64,000 bases of DNA from Alteromonas sp. KUL49 (GCF_006538345.1 NZ_BJKL01000003.1:412408-476407), one strand, 5' to 3'; counted from the first letter of the stretch, positions 26,450 to 35,645 are shown. Made by a program: numbers and translations. Notes: generated from the letters alone by a model not told the origin.

Positions 26450-27941
26450 TTAGTCAATGGAAATCGTAAGGTTCGGACCTGACGGAATATCGTCTTCTAA
26501 CCAACGAGAAGTAATGGTTTTAGTTTCGGTGTAGAAGCGAATAGCTTGTTTGCCGTAGGCGTGTAGATCCCCGTAAAACGAATTTTTCCATCCGGTAAAC
26601 GAGAAGAACGGCATAGGAACAGGAATAGGCACGTTAATACCCACTTGACCCACTTCCACATTGCGTTGGTATTTACGGGCCGCCGCACCACTGTTGGTAA
26701 AGATAGACGTACCATTACCGTAAGGGTTGGCATTAACTAAAGCTAAAGCTTCTTCCAAAGTTTCTACCTGCATGCAACACAAAACAGGGCCAAAAATCTC
26801 TTCTTGGTAAATGGCCATTTGAGGAGTTACCCCACTAAAAACGGTTGGACCAACCCAGTTGCCAGATTCGTATCCTGGTACAGTAAATTCAGAACCATCA
26901 AGTAAACACTCTGCCCCTTCGTCTTTACCTTGCTGAATAAGGCTAAGCACACGAGCTTTGGCCTGCGGACTGATGAGCGGGCCAAAACCCGCATTTTTAT
27001 CATCCCATACACCTGGTTTTACTTCTGCAATGCGAGACGCCAACTCAGGGATCCACGATTGTGAGTCACCGACAAATACCGCCACTGAAATTGCCATACA
27101 ACGCTGACCGGCAGCGCCTACCGACGCACCCACCAGATTGTTGAGCACATGGTCTTTGTTAGCATCAGGCATAATAACCGAGTGGTTTTTTAGCACCAGC
27201 AAAACACTGTGCACGCTTCATGTTAGCCGTAGCTGTTTTATAGATATGCTGGCCTACTGGTACTGAACCAACAAAGGATACCGCTTTGATTCTTGGGTCG
27301 GTAAGCAGCGGCGTGACCTGGTCTTTACCACCATGCACCACGTTGAGCACACCTGCAGGCCCGCCGGCTTCAAGGAAAAGCTCAGCCAGTTTCATGGGGG
27401 TGAGTGGATCTTGTTCTGATGGTTTAAGTACAAAAGTGTTACCACACGCAATCGCTAACGGGAACATCCACAGGGGGATCATGGCCGGAAAGTTAAAGGG
27501 TGTAATTCCCGCACAAACCCCCAAGGGCTGGGTCATACTGTAGGTATCGATGCCTCGTGCAACATTCTCAACGGTCTCCCCCATCATTAGTGCTGGCGCA
27601 TTCATTGCCTGTTCTACTACTTCGATACCACGCCATACATCGCCTTTGGCATCATCGAAGGTCTTACCCGTTTCGGAGGCGAGAATAGTAGCGATTTCAT
27701 CGTGATGTTCTTTGAGCAACGCTTGATAGCGCATCATCACTCTGGCTCGCTCGGCCACAGGGACATCTTTCCACGTATCGAATGCAGCTTGTGCAGAAGC
27801 GATAGCTGCTTCCATTTCACTGTCTGTGATACAAGGCGCTTGAGCAATGACTTCATTATTTGCAGGATTAGTGACCGGAATAAATTGAGTAGTTTCTGAG
27901 GCTTTGATTTCGCCGTTAACTAACATGGATACGTTGCGCAT
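26450..27941 (-). pseudogene. mmsA: Methylmalonate-semialdehyde dehydrogenase, frameshifted
   Basis: Two overlapping frames (27941-27165 and 27214-26450) make one enzyme of about 496 residues, the normal size for MmsA. The first carries the N-terminal NAD-binding half, including [16 protein letters not shown] and [10 protein letters not shown]. The second has [11 protein letters not shown] with the catalytic cysteine, EEIFGPVLC and the C-terminus. Removing one base from the six-T run (plus strand) at 27186-27191 reads through as [14 protein letters not shown]. The enzyme converts methylmalonate semialdehyde and CoA to propionyl-CoA. First gene of the valine operon; the break looks like a sequencing error. 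Confidence 0.92.
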
Positions 27942-27988
27942 TATCGTCTCTATTTGCTGATGCTAATGACACAATAGTAATCAAATTG

Positions 27989-28048
27989 TTACCTTAACGT
28001 AAACGGAAAGTGATTATTATTAGATAATTATTGTAACTCTAACGTTAC
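27989..28048. promoter_or_regulatory. Candidate operators in the mmsA promoter region
   Basis: The 230-base gap between divergent mmsA and the response-regulator gene holds two inverted repeats. TTACCTTAACGTAA (27989-28002) is palindromic but for one base pair. GTAAC-N6-GTTAC (28033-28048) has perfect five-base arms. They lie about 48 and 92 bases upstream of mmsA. Branched-chain catabolism in related bacteria is controlled by LiuR-type MerR regulators, but no such gene is in the window and the link is inference. Confidence 0.45.
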
Positions 28049-28171
28049 ATACATTTTACATACCTAGTTAAGCCTAAAAGTGAGTATTCTTAAGCCATTA
28101 GTCTACGTGCACTTTATGGTATCCGCTGTTAAGCTATAACTAAGCAGTTGCAGTTACTTTTTTGGAGCCGT

Positions 28172-29815
28172 GTGGAATATCGCATCGCAATAGTTGAAGA
28201 CAATGCCACCGCACGTACAACGTTACGCGGGCATTTGTTGCCAATTAAAAACCTTGAGGTATTCAGCTATGCGTCTGGCGCAGAACTTAAAGGTGCCCTG
28301 CGCAAGCAACACTTTGAGCTGTTACTGATGGACTTCCATCTGGGTCAAGATCGAAATGGCGTTGAATGGATCCATATGCTGCGGGAAGCAGACTTTATTC
28401 GCCCAAGCACGGGCATCATTTTTCTCACTTCTGACCGTTCGCCTCAAACTATTGGCCAAATCATCGATATTCAACCTGATGTATTGTTGATTAAGCCTTA
28501 CACCATTGCATCGTTAACTCGCCAAGTTAAACACTATTTAAGTTATCGAAAGTTTGTCGACCCTGTACTCAAGTCCTTAGACAATCAAGACTATAAAGGG
28601 GCATCTACATTGTTGATGAGTTTGACCAAAGAAGGCATTCCACCTCGTTTAAATGCCGACGTCACTCGATTAAAGGCCCGCATATTGGTGGAAGCAGGTC
28701 AGACCCATGCGGCAATGAAAATTTACGAGAGTGTACTTGCACGGTCAGACAAAGTCTTGTGGGCACAATGGGGAAAAATTAAGTGTCAGTACGTGGCGGG
28801 ACTTTGGCCGCAAGTTCAACAAGAGCTCAGTCAAATGGTGACGTCGAGCCTAGCTCGTGACCGCGCATTCGAGTGGCTTGCTTCATTATCCTTTGAACAA
28901 CAATCGTTCAATCAGGTAGAAGATTTTTTAGACAAAGTTAAATTCAGCGAACTCAGTTTACCTGCCACACGCTTAAAGTCCCTCGCGTATCAAAAGCAGG
29001 ATAAAGTTGTGGAAGCCATCGACTTATTGCAAAAAAAACGTGCGATGCATCGTAGCGCCAAGGACAGATTCAACGACTTTACCTTTGAGTTGGCCGAGTT
29101 TTACTTGATGCTTGCCGAAGATGCCCCCATGACCAATCGCAAAGAGAGCTTGTCTCAGGCCAGAAAACTTGTTGGTATTGCCGGTAGAAATCAAAGCGAT
29201 CCACAAACACTGCAAAAACGGGACTACCTGTTAGCGTTCTCGTCAGTGCTTGATAACGACCTACAAAAAGCTTCTCAGTTTCTTGAAGCAGGATACATGG
29301 AAAACCACCTCCGTACCGAGCCCAGTATTCTGGTCATTGCTGCAAAAATTCATCACGGTCTTGGTGAAGATGATAAAGCCAATCACCTTATGGCATTAGC
29401 CAAAGAAAAGAACGCCAACTTGCAAACGATTTCTGAGCAAGTGGTGAATGACGATATTATCTTTACCGGTGGTGAACAGATTGGCTACAACGAACAACAA
29501 TCAGTTGAACTCAACGAAATGGGCACTCAATTCTTCATAAAAGGGAATTACCCATCGGCGATGAAACACTTCTACGAGGCTTTTGTACTATCGCCCACTA
29601 CTGCAGCATTTGGACTAAACTTGCTGCAGTGTATGATTGAATCTCAAACTCCCTTCTACAAGCGCTTTGGTATACGAAAACTACTCAATGCCATCAACGG
29701 ACTCACACTCAGCCCGAGCAATGCTAATCGTTTATCTCAATTGCATGAATATGCCGAGGCTAACTCGTTTGCGCTGTTGCCAGTGGAAGAAACTGAACTA
29801 ATGGGGTCAGAGTAA
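28172..29815 (+). CDS. Response regulator with TPR-like output (VieB-like), single chain
   Basis: A protein of 547 residues. The N-terminal receiver domain (about 1-120) has the acidic pair VEDN, the phospho-acceptor Asp in LLMDFHLG and Lys in LLIKPY. Helical TPR-like repeats follow to the end, with FFIKGNYPSAMKHFYEAF and FGLNLLQCMI near the C-terminus. There is no DNA-binding or enzymatic output domain, so it probably works by binding partner proteins, as VieB does in Vibrio. The start is set at a GTG (28172) six bases after GGAG; an upstream TTG is also in frame. It is a paralogue of the genes at 1-1463. Confidence 0.82.
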   Translation: MEYRIAIVEDNATARTTLRGHLLPIKNLEVFSYASGAELKGALRKQHFELLLMDFHLGQDRNGVEWIHMLREADFIRPSTGIIFLTSDRSPQTIGQIIDIQPDVLLIKPYTIASLTRQVKHYLSYRKFVDPVLKSLDNQDYKGASTLLMSLTKEGIPPRLNADVTRLKARILVEAGQTHAAMKIYESVLARSDKVLWAQWGKIKCQYVAGLWPQVQQELSQMVTSSLARDRAFEWLASLSFEQQSFNQVEDFLDKVKFSELSLPATRLKSLAYQKQDKVVEAIDLLQKKRAMHRSAKDRFNDFTFELAEFYLMLAEDAPMTNRKESLSQARKLVGIAGRNQSDPQTLQKRDYLLAFSSVLDNDLQKASQFLEAGYMENHLRTEPSILVIAAKIHHGLGEDDKANHLMALAKEKNANLQTISEQVVNDDIIFTGGEQIGYNEQQSVELNEMGTQFFIKGNYPSAMKHFYEAFVLSPTTAAFGLNLLQCMIESQTPFYKRFGIRKLLNAINGLTLSPSNANRLSQLHEYAEANSFALLPVEETELMGSE

Positions 29816-29846
29816 TGTTAATTTACGAATTTAAGTACTCTGACCC
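29804..29846 (+). terminator. Intrinsic terminator of the response-regulator/TPR gene
   Basis: GGGTCAGAGTA (29804-29814) and TACTCTGACCC (29836-29846) form a perfect 11-base stem with a 21-base loop, overlapping the stop codon and followed by TATTATTTTTTA. Confidence 0.75.
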
Positions 29847-29855
29847 TATTATTTT

Positions 29856-30719
29856 TTAGTTTGTTAGACGGGTCAATAAGCTAGACGTATCCCAACGGCT
29901 ACCGCCCAGTTTTTGCACATCAGCGTAATATTGGTCAACTAATGCTGTTAACGAGAGCGTTGAGCCATTGCGTCGAGCTTCATCTAAGGCGATACCCAAA
30001 TCTTTGCGCATCCAATCAACGGCGAAGCCAAACTCGTACTCGTTTTTAAGCATTGTAGTGGCACGGTTTTCCATCTGCCACGATTGCGCTGCGCCCTTAC
30101 TAATGACATCGACCACTGCATTGCAATCGAGCCCTGCGTTTTGACCAAAGTGAAGAGCCTCAGCTAGCCCTTGAACGATACCGGCGATACATATTTGATT
30201 CATCATCTTGGCCAATTGACCGCTGCCACTCTCTCCAAGTAATTGACTATGGCGTGCAAAGCTATCGATTACCGGTTTAACACTGTCAAAAACAGCCTTG
30301 TCACCGCCAACCATGACGGTAAGTTGGCCGTTTTCCGCACCCGCTTGTCCGCCAGACACAGGAGCATCTAATACCGCGATGTTTTTCTCTTTACCTTGAG
30401 CATAAAGCCAGCGTGCAACTTCTGCAGATGCGGTGGTATGATCAACAAGCACACTGCCTGCTTTCATATTATCAAGCGCTTCAAGCCCAACAGCCTTTAC
30501 ATCATTGTCGTCGCCCACGCACATCATAACAATGTCGGCTTCTTTTACCGCAGCACTCACGGTCACTTCATATTCGCCGCTATGTTCTTGCGCCCAAGTA
30601 TGGGCTTTTGCGGTGGTTCGGTTAAAAACCGTAACCATATGACCCGCTTTTGATAAGTGGCCTGCCATGGTATATCCCATTACGCCAAGGCCCAAAAAAG
30701 TTACTTTTTTACAATCCAT
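29856..30719 (-). CDS. Beta-hydroxyacid dehydrogenase (HIBADH/GarR-like)
   Basis: A 287-residue NAD(P)-dependent enzyme. The dinucleotide loop GLGVMGYTMAG, the substrate motif LDAPVSGGQAGAENGQLT and the catalytic Lys171 in GSGQLAKMMNQ are present. It resembles mmsB at 23191 but is distinct and lies outside the valine operon. Typical substrates of such enzymes are small hydroxyacids or tartronate semialdehyde; the true one is unknown. It is divergent from the D-lactate-dehydrogenase-like gene with 118 bases between. Confidence 0.88.
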   Translation of the reverse strand: MDCKKVTFLGLGVMGYTMAGHLSKAGHMVTVFNRTTAKAHTWAQEHSGEYEVTVSAAVKEADIVMMCVGDDNDVKAVGLEALDNMKAGSVLVDHTTASAEVARWLYAQGKEKNIAVLDAPVSGGQAGAENGQLTVMVGGDKAVFDSVKPVIDSFARHSQLLGESGSGQLAKMMNQICIAGIVQGLAEALHFGQNAGLDCNAVVDVISKGAAQSWQMENRATTMLKNEYEFGFAVDWMRKDLGIALDEARRNGSTLSLTALVDQYYADVQKLGGSRWDTSSLLTRLTN

Positions 30720-30837
30720 GTCAAACCTCCGAGATTAAAAGTCGTTATACTGGATCCTATCAAACATCATCTGTTGACTCTATAACACTAAGCCTGATGC
30801 GCACTTACTACGTTTACACTTCAAAAGGAGATGAACT

Positions 30838-31854
30838 GTGACTCACAAAATCGCGTTTTTCAGTACCAAAAGCTATGACGAAACCGCCTTCAATCAAGTA
30901 TTGGAGAAAACGAGTGCCCAAGAGATTCACATCACCTATTTTCCTCATACCCTGGATCACGACACGGCAGCACTATGTGACAATGCCGACACTGTCTGCG
31001 TTTTTGTTAACGATACACTTGATAAAACTACCCTTGAAGTTCTTGCAAGCAAAGGCGTTAAACATATCGCCCTTCGTTGTGCCGGATTTAATAATGTCGA
31101 TTTGGACGCTGCAACAGCGTTGGGAATTCTCGTCTCTCGGGTGCCAGCGTACAGCCCCGAAACAGTAGCAGAGCATACACTGGCCTTAATACTCACCTTA
31201 AATCGCAATACTCACAAAGCCTACAACCGAGTGAAAGAAGGCAATTTTGAACTTGCCGGCTTAATGGGATTCACCCTACACAATAAAACGGTTGGTGTGG
31301 TTGGAAGTGGTAAGATAGGCAAAGCAACCATGAAAATCCTACGAGGTTTCGGCTGTGAAATATTGTGTTATGACCCCTACCCCGATAATGAAGTTATCGC
31401 TCTAGGTGTTGAATATGTCGCCTTGAATACACTGCTTTCGAGTGCAGACATTGTTAGTCTGCACTGCCCGCTTACCGAAGAGAGCCATCACCTGATCAAC
31501 GCTGCGTCGATTGACGAAATGAAAAAGGGAGTAATGCTAATAAATACGTCCCGTGGTGGCTTAGTAGACACACAAGCGGTCATCGATGGGCTTAAATCCA
31601 AGCAGATTGGATACTTGGGTCTCGACGTTTATGAACAAGAATCTGAACTGTTTTTTAAAGACTTGTCAGACGATATCATTCAGGACGATAGATTCCAGCG
31701 TTTACAGACTTTCCCTAACGTACTTATCACTGGGCATCAAGGCTTCTTCACCCGAGAAGCACTCGGAGAAATCGCTACTGTTACTTTAAACAACATACTA
31801 GATTTCCAGGGGAATATTCCAAAACCAGCAAACTTTGTAAATCTAGATCGTTAG
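30838..31854 (+). CDS. D-2-hydroxyacid dehydrogenase, LdhA-like
   Basis: A 338-residue NAD-dependent enzyme closely like bacterial fermentative D-lactate dehydrogenase. Visible features are the coenzyme loop VGVVGSGKIGKATM, the catalytic arginine in INTSRGGLVDT, the glutamate in GLDVYEQESELF and the histidine in LITGHQGFFT. It should reduce pyruvate to D-lactate or the reverse. The GTG start at 30838 has AAGGAG nine bases upstream. It stands alone, with a hairpin after the stop. Confidence 0.9.
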   Translation: MTHKIAFFSTKSYDETAFNQVLEKTSAQEIHITYFPHTLDHDTAALCDNADTVCVFVNDTLDKTTLEVLASKGVKHIALRCAGFNNVDLDAATALGILVSRVPAYSPETVAEHTLALILTLNRNTHKAYNRVKEGNFELAGLMGFTLHNKTVGVVGSGKIGKATMKILRGFGCEILCYDPYPDNEVIALGVEYVALNTLLSSADIVSLHCPLTEESHHLINAASIDEMKKGVMLINTSRGGLVDTQAVIDGLKSKQIGYLGLDVYEQESELFFKDLSDDIIQDDRFQRLQTFPNVLITGHQGFFTREALGEIATVTLNNILDFQGNIPKPANFVNLDR

Positions 31855-31870
31855 GAATGGAGAGTTGGGC

Positions 31871-31903
31871 CAGAGTACTTGAACCATCTTTCAATGTACT
31901 CTG
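31871..31903. terminator. Hairpin between ldhA-like and cmoM genes
   Basis: CAGAGTAC (31871-31878) and GTACTCTG (31896-31903): a perfect eight-base stem, 17-base loop, between two convergent genes. Weak U-rich stretch; candidate only. Confidence 0.45.
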
Positions 31904-31909
31904 CACCCT

Positions 31910-32657
31910 CTATTTTAATGGTTTCTCGAGCAAAAAGTGCATGTATCGGCCAAGCCAAACAAACGGCTCGGTGGTGTTGTATTTGCGCTCTGTGGTGAGT
32001 AGTTCATCGTAAAGTAAGGTCTGCTTTTCTAAGTCTCTCATATAATCATGAAAACAGCGGATCCCCGTGACTTGTTTCACCTCAAAGCCAACACTTTTAC
32101 AATGCGCTAATACGGGTTTTGCGGGTAATGGTTGGTTGGGGTTAAGTTTGACTTGCTTCTTAACTTTCAAGCCTTGAGCAATATAATCGAAATTCCCATA
32201 AACCGCATTTGAGAATATTGCGGCGTCTTTGTTAAAGAAACTCAAACTCAGCTTAGCGCCAGACTTCATTTGATCGAACATAGAAGTAATGGCGTCGTAA
32301 GGCTTCTCAAGCCACTCAAGCACTGCATGACAAACGACTACATCGTAATCGTTGAGATCATCGATTAATTGTAGCGTCTGTTGCCGAATGACTATACTGG
32401 GGTCTAACGTATCTCGGGCATACGCAAGAACATCCTCAGAGGGGTCTGTCAGCGTAACCCTGTGACCCATGCTGTGAATGTACTCAGACATTACTCCGGT
32501 CCCGCCGCCGATCTCAATTACTGAAAGCGACCCACCCCCCAATACTGGGGATTAGTGCATCGCACAGTAACGTATGACGCAACTTTCCTTTGGTAGTGCC
32601 ATAAATATTCTTCGCAAATTTATTCGCGATACCATCAAAATGTCTATCGTTAGCCAT
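31910..32657 (-). pseudogene. cmoM: tRNA uridine 5-oxyacetate methyltransferase-like CmoM, frameshifted
   Basis: Two frames combine into about 248 residues of a CmoM (SmtA-like) methyltransferase. The N-terminal frame from the ATG at 32657 reads HFDGIANKFAKNIYGTTKGK, the CmoM hallmark, and stops at 32502. The other carries SAM motif IEIGGGTGVMSEY, HAVLEWLEKPYD and CFHDYMRDLEKQ. Removing one C from the six-C run at 32535-32540 restores SIGGGSLSVIEIGGG. The enzyme methylates cmo5U34 of certain tRNAs. It follows the NIF3-family gene with two bases between, so the two are co-transcribed. Probably intact in the organism. Confidence 0.88.
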
Positions 32658-32659
32658 AA

Positions 32660-33421
32660 CTACGCAGGGTTTGGAATATCAACAAATTGTACACTCACGT
32701 CCAAGTGCTCAGACAGGTGCTCACCCAGCGCTTTAACTCCATAGCGCTCGGTGGCGTGATGGCCTGCGCTAAAAAAGTGAATTCCACATTCTCTTGCTAC
32801 ATGAATCGTTTGTTCAGACACTTCGCCCGTCACGAAAGCATCAACCCCCGCTTCTACTGCCTGCTCGATAAAGCCTTGACCACCACCAGTGCACCATGCA
32901 ATTGAAGAAATAGGTTTGTCGTTAACACACTCACCCAACGCTTCACGCCCGAGTACATTTTCAATGCGTGACGCAAACGCTTGATGAGTGCAAGCTTCCG
33001 CCAGTGTTCCTCTCATCAATACACCTTTGGGTTTAACACCTGATACAGGTTCAATGTTGTCTACACCGAGTAGCTTGCCCAATTGCGCGTTGTTTCCCAA
33101 CTGCGGATGCACATCCAACGGAAGATGGTAACCAATCAAGCTGATGTCATTGTCGAGTAATGCTTTGATCCTCGTCTTTTTCATACCTGTGATAGGTTGC
33201 CGTTCACCTTTCCAAAAGTAACCGTGATGTACCAGGATAGCGTCGGCTTTCATTGTAATAGCTGTATCAATGAGCGCTTGAGAAGCAGTAACACCAGTGA
33301 CTATATTCTTAACTGTTGAGGTACCCTCTACTTGCAGTCCGTTTGGGCAATAATCACTGATTTCATTACTAGAAAGTAGTTCGTCAAGGTAAGAAACAAG
33401 AGAATTTAACTGAACAGACAC
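32660..33421 (-). CDS. NIF3-family (YbgI-like) GTP cyclohydrolase 1 type 2 homologue
   Basis: A 253-residue protein of the NIF3/YbgI family. N-terminal motif NGLQVEGTSTVKNI, metal ligands in AILVHHGYFWKGE and IGYHLPLDVHP, and the C-terminal SAGHHATERYGVKAL. These proteins form hexameric rings with a dinuclear metal centre; the real function is not firmly known. It probably heads an operon with cmoM. Confidence 0.93.
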   Translation of the reverse strand: MSVQLNSLVSYLDELLSSNEISDYCPNGLQVEGTSTVKNIVTGVTASQALIDTAITMKADAILVHHGYFWKGERQPITGMKKTRIKALLDNDISLIGYHLPLDVHPQLGNNAQLGKLLGVDNIEPVSGVKPKGVLMRGTLAEACTHQAFASRIENVLGREALGECVNDKPISSIAWCTGGGQGFIEQAVEAGVDAFVTGEVSEQTIHVARECGIHFFSAGHHATERYGVKALGEHLSEHLDVSVQFVDIPNPA

Positions 33422-33611
33422 ACGGCCTCCGATGGAAAGTTAGACATATTGGTCAAAAAACGTTATAAAACTACGCGATTTAGCAGAACATAGCTGATTT
33501 TCGCAGCAATACGCGTGAAATGGCAACCTTTGCCAAAGTAACAAAAGGGTGTACCGCTGCGCTGTTGGTCTTGTTCTACAAGGTAACCTTAACCAAAAAG
33601 AGCAATAATAC

Positions 33612-33932
33612 ATGGCAAAGTTAGACAAAGACACAGTAATCGCTGCATTCACAGAGGCATATACCAAAGCAAATGGTAAAGCGCCTGATATTGAAGTAAA
33701 GAGTGGCTGGTACAGTGTAGATGGTGGTAAAAACATTCGTTTAGCACAGCTACAAGAAATGACTGATAGCCTGTCGGGTGCTTCAAGTGAATCTGTTGAA
33801 GCTCCTGCTGAAAAGGCGAGTAAACCAGCCAAAGTTAAAGCCGCTAAAGCTGTTAAAAAAGCCACTCCTGGATTTTCAGTGAAGGACTTTTGGGCAGAGC
33901 AACTAAGCGCAGGTTCTACCCTTCCTCGCTAG
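33612..33932 (+). CDS. Small protein with Lys/Ala-rich tail, function unknown
   Basis: A 106-residue protein. The N-terminal 55 residues look folded (VIAAFTEAYTKANGKAPD, YSVDGGKNIRLAQLQ). A low-complexity segment rich in Lys, Ala and Pro follows (about 65-90, KASKPAKVKAAKAVKKA), as in histone-H1-like proteins, then a short conserved-looking tail (GFSVKDFWAEQL). DNA or RNA binding is possible but only by composition. A purine-rich site (AAAGAG) lies 13 bases upstream. Its 3' end overlaps that of the convergent psrA by 17 bases. Confidence 0.68.
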   Translation: MAKLDKDTVIAAFTEAYTKANGKAPDIEVKSGWYSVDGGKNIRLAQLQEMTDSLSGASSESVEAPAEKASKPAKVKAAKAVKKATPGFSVKDFWAEQLSAGSTLPR

Positions 33933-34572
33933 TTGACGCGGGAAAAACTAAATCATCAGCTAAGCCTTGTGCAACAAACGGAACAAGGTGGCTGATGACT
34001 TGGTTAATATCTACATGCTTATCAAAATCTGACTCTGCAATTTCAGTAAGCGCCTGTGCAGATGCCATAGAAAATACAAAACTTCCCATTGCAAAGTGCA
34101 ATCGCCAAAACAGTTCTTCTTGCGCCAAAGAGGGCAGCCTTCGCTGAATCTCGCTTACCAAAGTTCTTACCGTCGATCCGTAATCCGTCATGATAAAACG
34201 ACGCAAGTGTCCTTGGGTTTCGTTGTAGCCACGTCCGAGTAATTGGACAAATGTCGCCGTACCGTTTGGCTGAATTTGGTTCAACTTAAGCATAGGCTTA
34301 ATAAGCGCACGCAACAGTTGAGCGACACCCTCGCTTCCATCGTTAAAAGGAAGCTTCTTTAGTGTGGTTTTAACCTCTGGCATCAGTAGATCAAAATAAC
34401 GTTTTAGCACGGCCTGAATGAGGTTTTTTTTACTACCAAAATGATAGTTAACCGATGCCAAATTAACGTTGGCTGCAGCAGTAATTTCGCGCATGGAAGT
34501 TTGGGTAAACCCTTGCTTTGAAAACAAGTGTTCCGCTGCATCCAAAATATCAGCTTTGGTAGTTTTTGCCAT
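33916..34572 (-). CDS. psrA: TetR-family regulator, PsrA-like
   Basis: A 218-residue protein. The helix-turn-helix is at about 10-55 (ADILDAAEHLFSKQGF, SMREITAAANVNLASVNYHF). The C-terminal part shares QLLGRGYNETQGHLRRF and ELFWRLHFAMGSFVFSM with the Pseudomonas PsrA group. PsrA proteins sense long-chain fatty acids or acyl-CoA and repress beta-oxidation genes. A GTTTAAAC palindrome lies about 23 bases upstream of its start and could mediate autoregulation. Neighbouring sohB is transcribed in the same direction. Confidence 0.82.
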   Translation of the reverse strand: MAKTTKADILDAAEHLFSKQGFTQTSMREITAAANVNLASVNYHFGSKKNLIQAVLKRYFDLLMPEVKTTLKKLPFNDGSEGVAQLLRALIKPMLKLNQIQPNGTATFVQLLGRGYNETQGHLRRFIMTDYGSTVRTLVSEIQRRLPSLAQEELFWRLHFAMGSFVFSMASAQALTEIAESDFDKHVDINQVISHLVPFVAQGLADDLVFPASTSEEG

Positions 34573-34595
34573 ATTCAGTACATCTTTAATCTAAC

Positions 34596-34603
34596 GTTTA
34601 AAC
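34596..34603. promoter_or_regulatory. GTTTAAAC palindrome upstream of psrA
   Basis: An eight-base palindrome in the short gap between psrA and sohB, 23 bases before the psrA start. It resembles the half-site style of known PsrA sites (GAAAC/GTTTC type). The call rests on position and similarity. Confidence 0.35.
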
Positions 34604-34619
34604 TTTGATATCGCTTATA

Positions 34620-35645
34620 TTAAAACCAGAATCTCACTTTACTCATTAGGGTGTTTACACCCTTTTCAACAGCCGTTGACGCTGCCAAACCAAGCTTTTC
34701 AGCAACATTCTTTCTCACTGCGTATTTAACGCTGTAGATCTCACGTGCTGGATATTGAGCAAGTATGTAATCATCCGAGGTTGATAGTTCGTCAACTAAA
34801 CCCAGTTCTTTCGCTTTAATTCCAGGCCAATACTCGCCGGTGGCAACGCGTTCAATATCCATATCTGGACGTTGACTAGACACGTGGTCTTTAAATAGCA
34901 CGTGGATCTCTTCGATTTCTTCTTGGAATTTAGCGCGTCCTTCGTCGTTATTTTCGCCAAAAACTGTCAACGTACGCTTAAACTCACCAGCGGTGTGTTG
35001 TTCGAATTCTATGTCATTTTTCTTGAGTAGCTTATTAAAGTTAGGAAGCTGAGCCAGTACACCGATTGAGCCAATGTACGCAAACTGAGAAGCTACTATT
35101 TTATCAGCGACACATGCCATCATGTAACCGCCGCTCGCGGCTACTTTATCTACTGAGATGGTCAATGTGAGCCCCTTGGCTTTAATACGCTGAAGTTGTG
35201 ATGCCGCTAAACCATAACCGTGAACTACGCCACCGCCACTCTCTAAGCGCACCAGTACTTCGTCTTTTTCGTCGGCAACCAATAAAATGGCGGTGATTTC
35301 TTCGCGAAGTTGCTCAACTTCGCCTGCATCCATAGAGCCATTGAAATCAATAACAAACAAACGAGGTGCTTTGTCCTCATCATTTTGTTTGGCTTTTGCG
35401 TCTTGTTTTTGCTGCTTCTTTTCGTCCTTTGCACGCTTTTTCAATGTCGCCTTGTCGAGCAACAATTGTTGTGCATATTGAGTCATTTCTTTAATTTGTG
35501 CCGTTAAAGACACGATTTCTAGCTGTCCTTTTCCTGGTTTTTGCTTCGCCGCCAAACCAACAATTGTTGATAGCACCACAATAATTGCCACTACAAGGGT
35601 AAGTGCTTTGGCCAAAAACAAGCCGTATTCGTACAAAAACTCCAA
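34620..35645 (-). CDS. sohB: SohB-type inner-membrane serine protease
   Basis: A 341-residue S49 peptidase. An N-terminal membrane helix (about 10-30), a highly charged Lys/Gln/Asp linker (about 68-93), then the protease domain. The catalytic Ser171 is in KVAASGGYMMA and Lys223 in GEFKRTLTVFG, with GYIGSIGVL-type sequence AYIGSIGVLAQL nearby. SohB is a periplasm-facing signal-peptide peptidase relative. It is transcribed toward the penicillin acylase gene but is separated by a terminator. Confidence 0.93.
   Translation of the reverse strand: MEFLYEYGLFLAKALTLVVAIIVVLSTIVGLAAKQKPGKGQLEIVSLTAQIKEMTQYAQQLLLDKATLKKRAKDEKKQQKQDAKAKQNDEDKAPRLFVIDFNGSMDAGEVEQLREEITAILLVADEKDEVLVRLESGGGVVHGYGLAASQLQRIKAKGLTLTISVDKVAASGGYMMACVADKIVASQFAYIGSIGVLAQLPNFNKLLKKNDIEFEQHTAGEFKRTLTVFGENNDEGRAKFQEEIEEIHVLFKDHVSSQRPDMDIERVATGEYWPGIKAKELGLVDELSTSDDYILAQYPAREIYSVKYAVRKNVAEKLGLAASTAVEKGVNTLMSKVRFWF

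Noticed and set aside
23191..30719. The dehydrogenase at 29856 as part of the valine operon
   Set aside because: It is separated from mmsB by over 5 kb and by the divergent response-regulator gene, so similarity to mmsB alone does not place it in the pathway.
33440..33865. Minus-strand open frame opposite the Lys/Ala-rich protein
   Set aside because: It has no ribosome site, and its composition mirrors the opposite strand's low-complexity segment.
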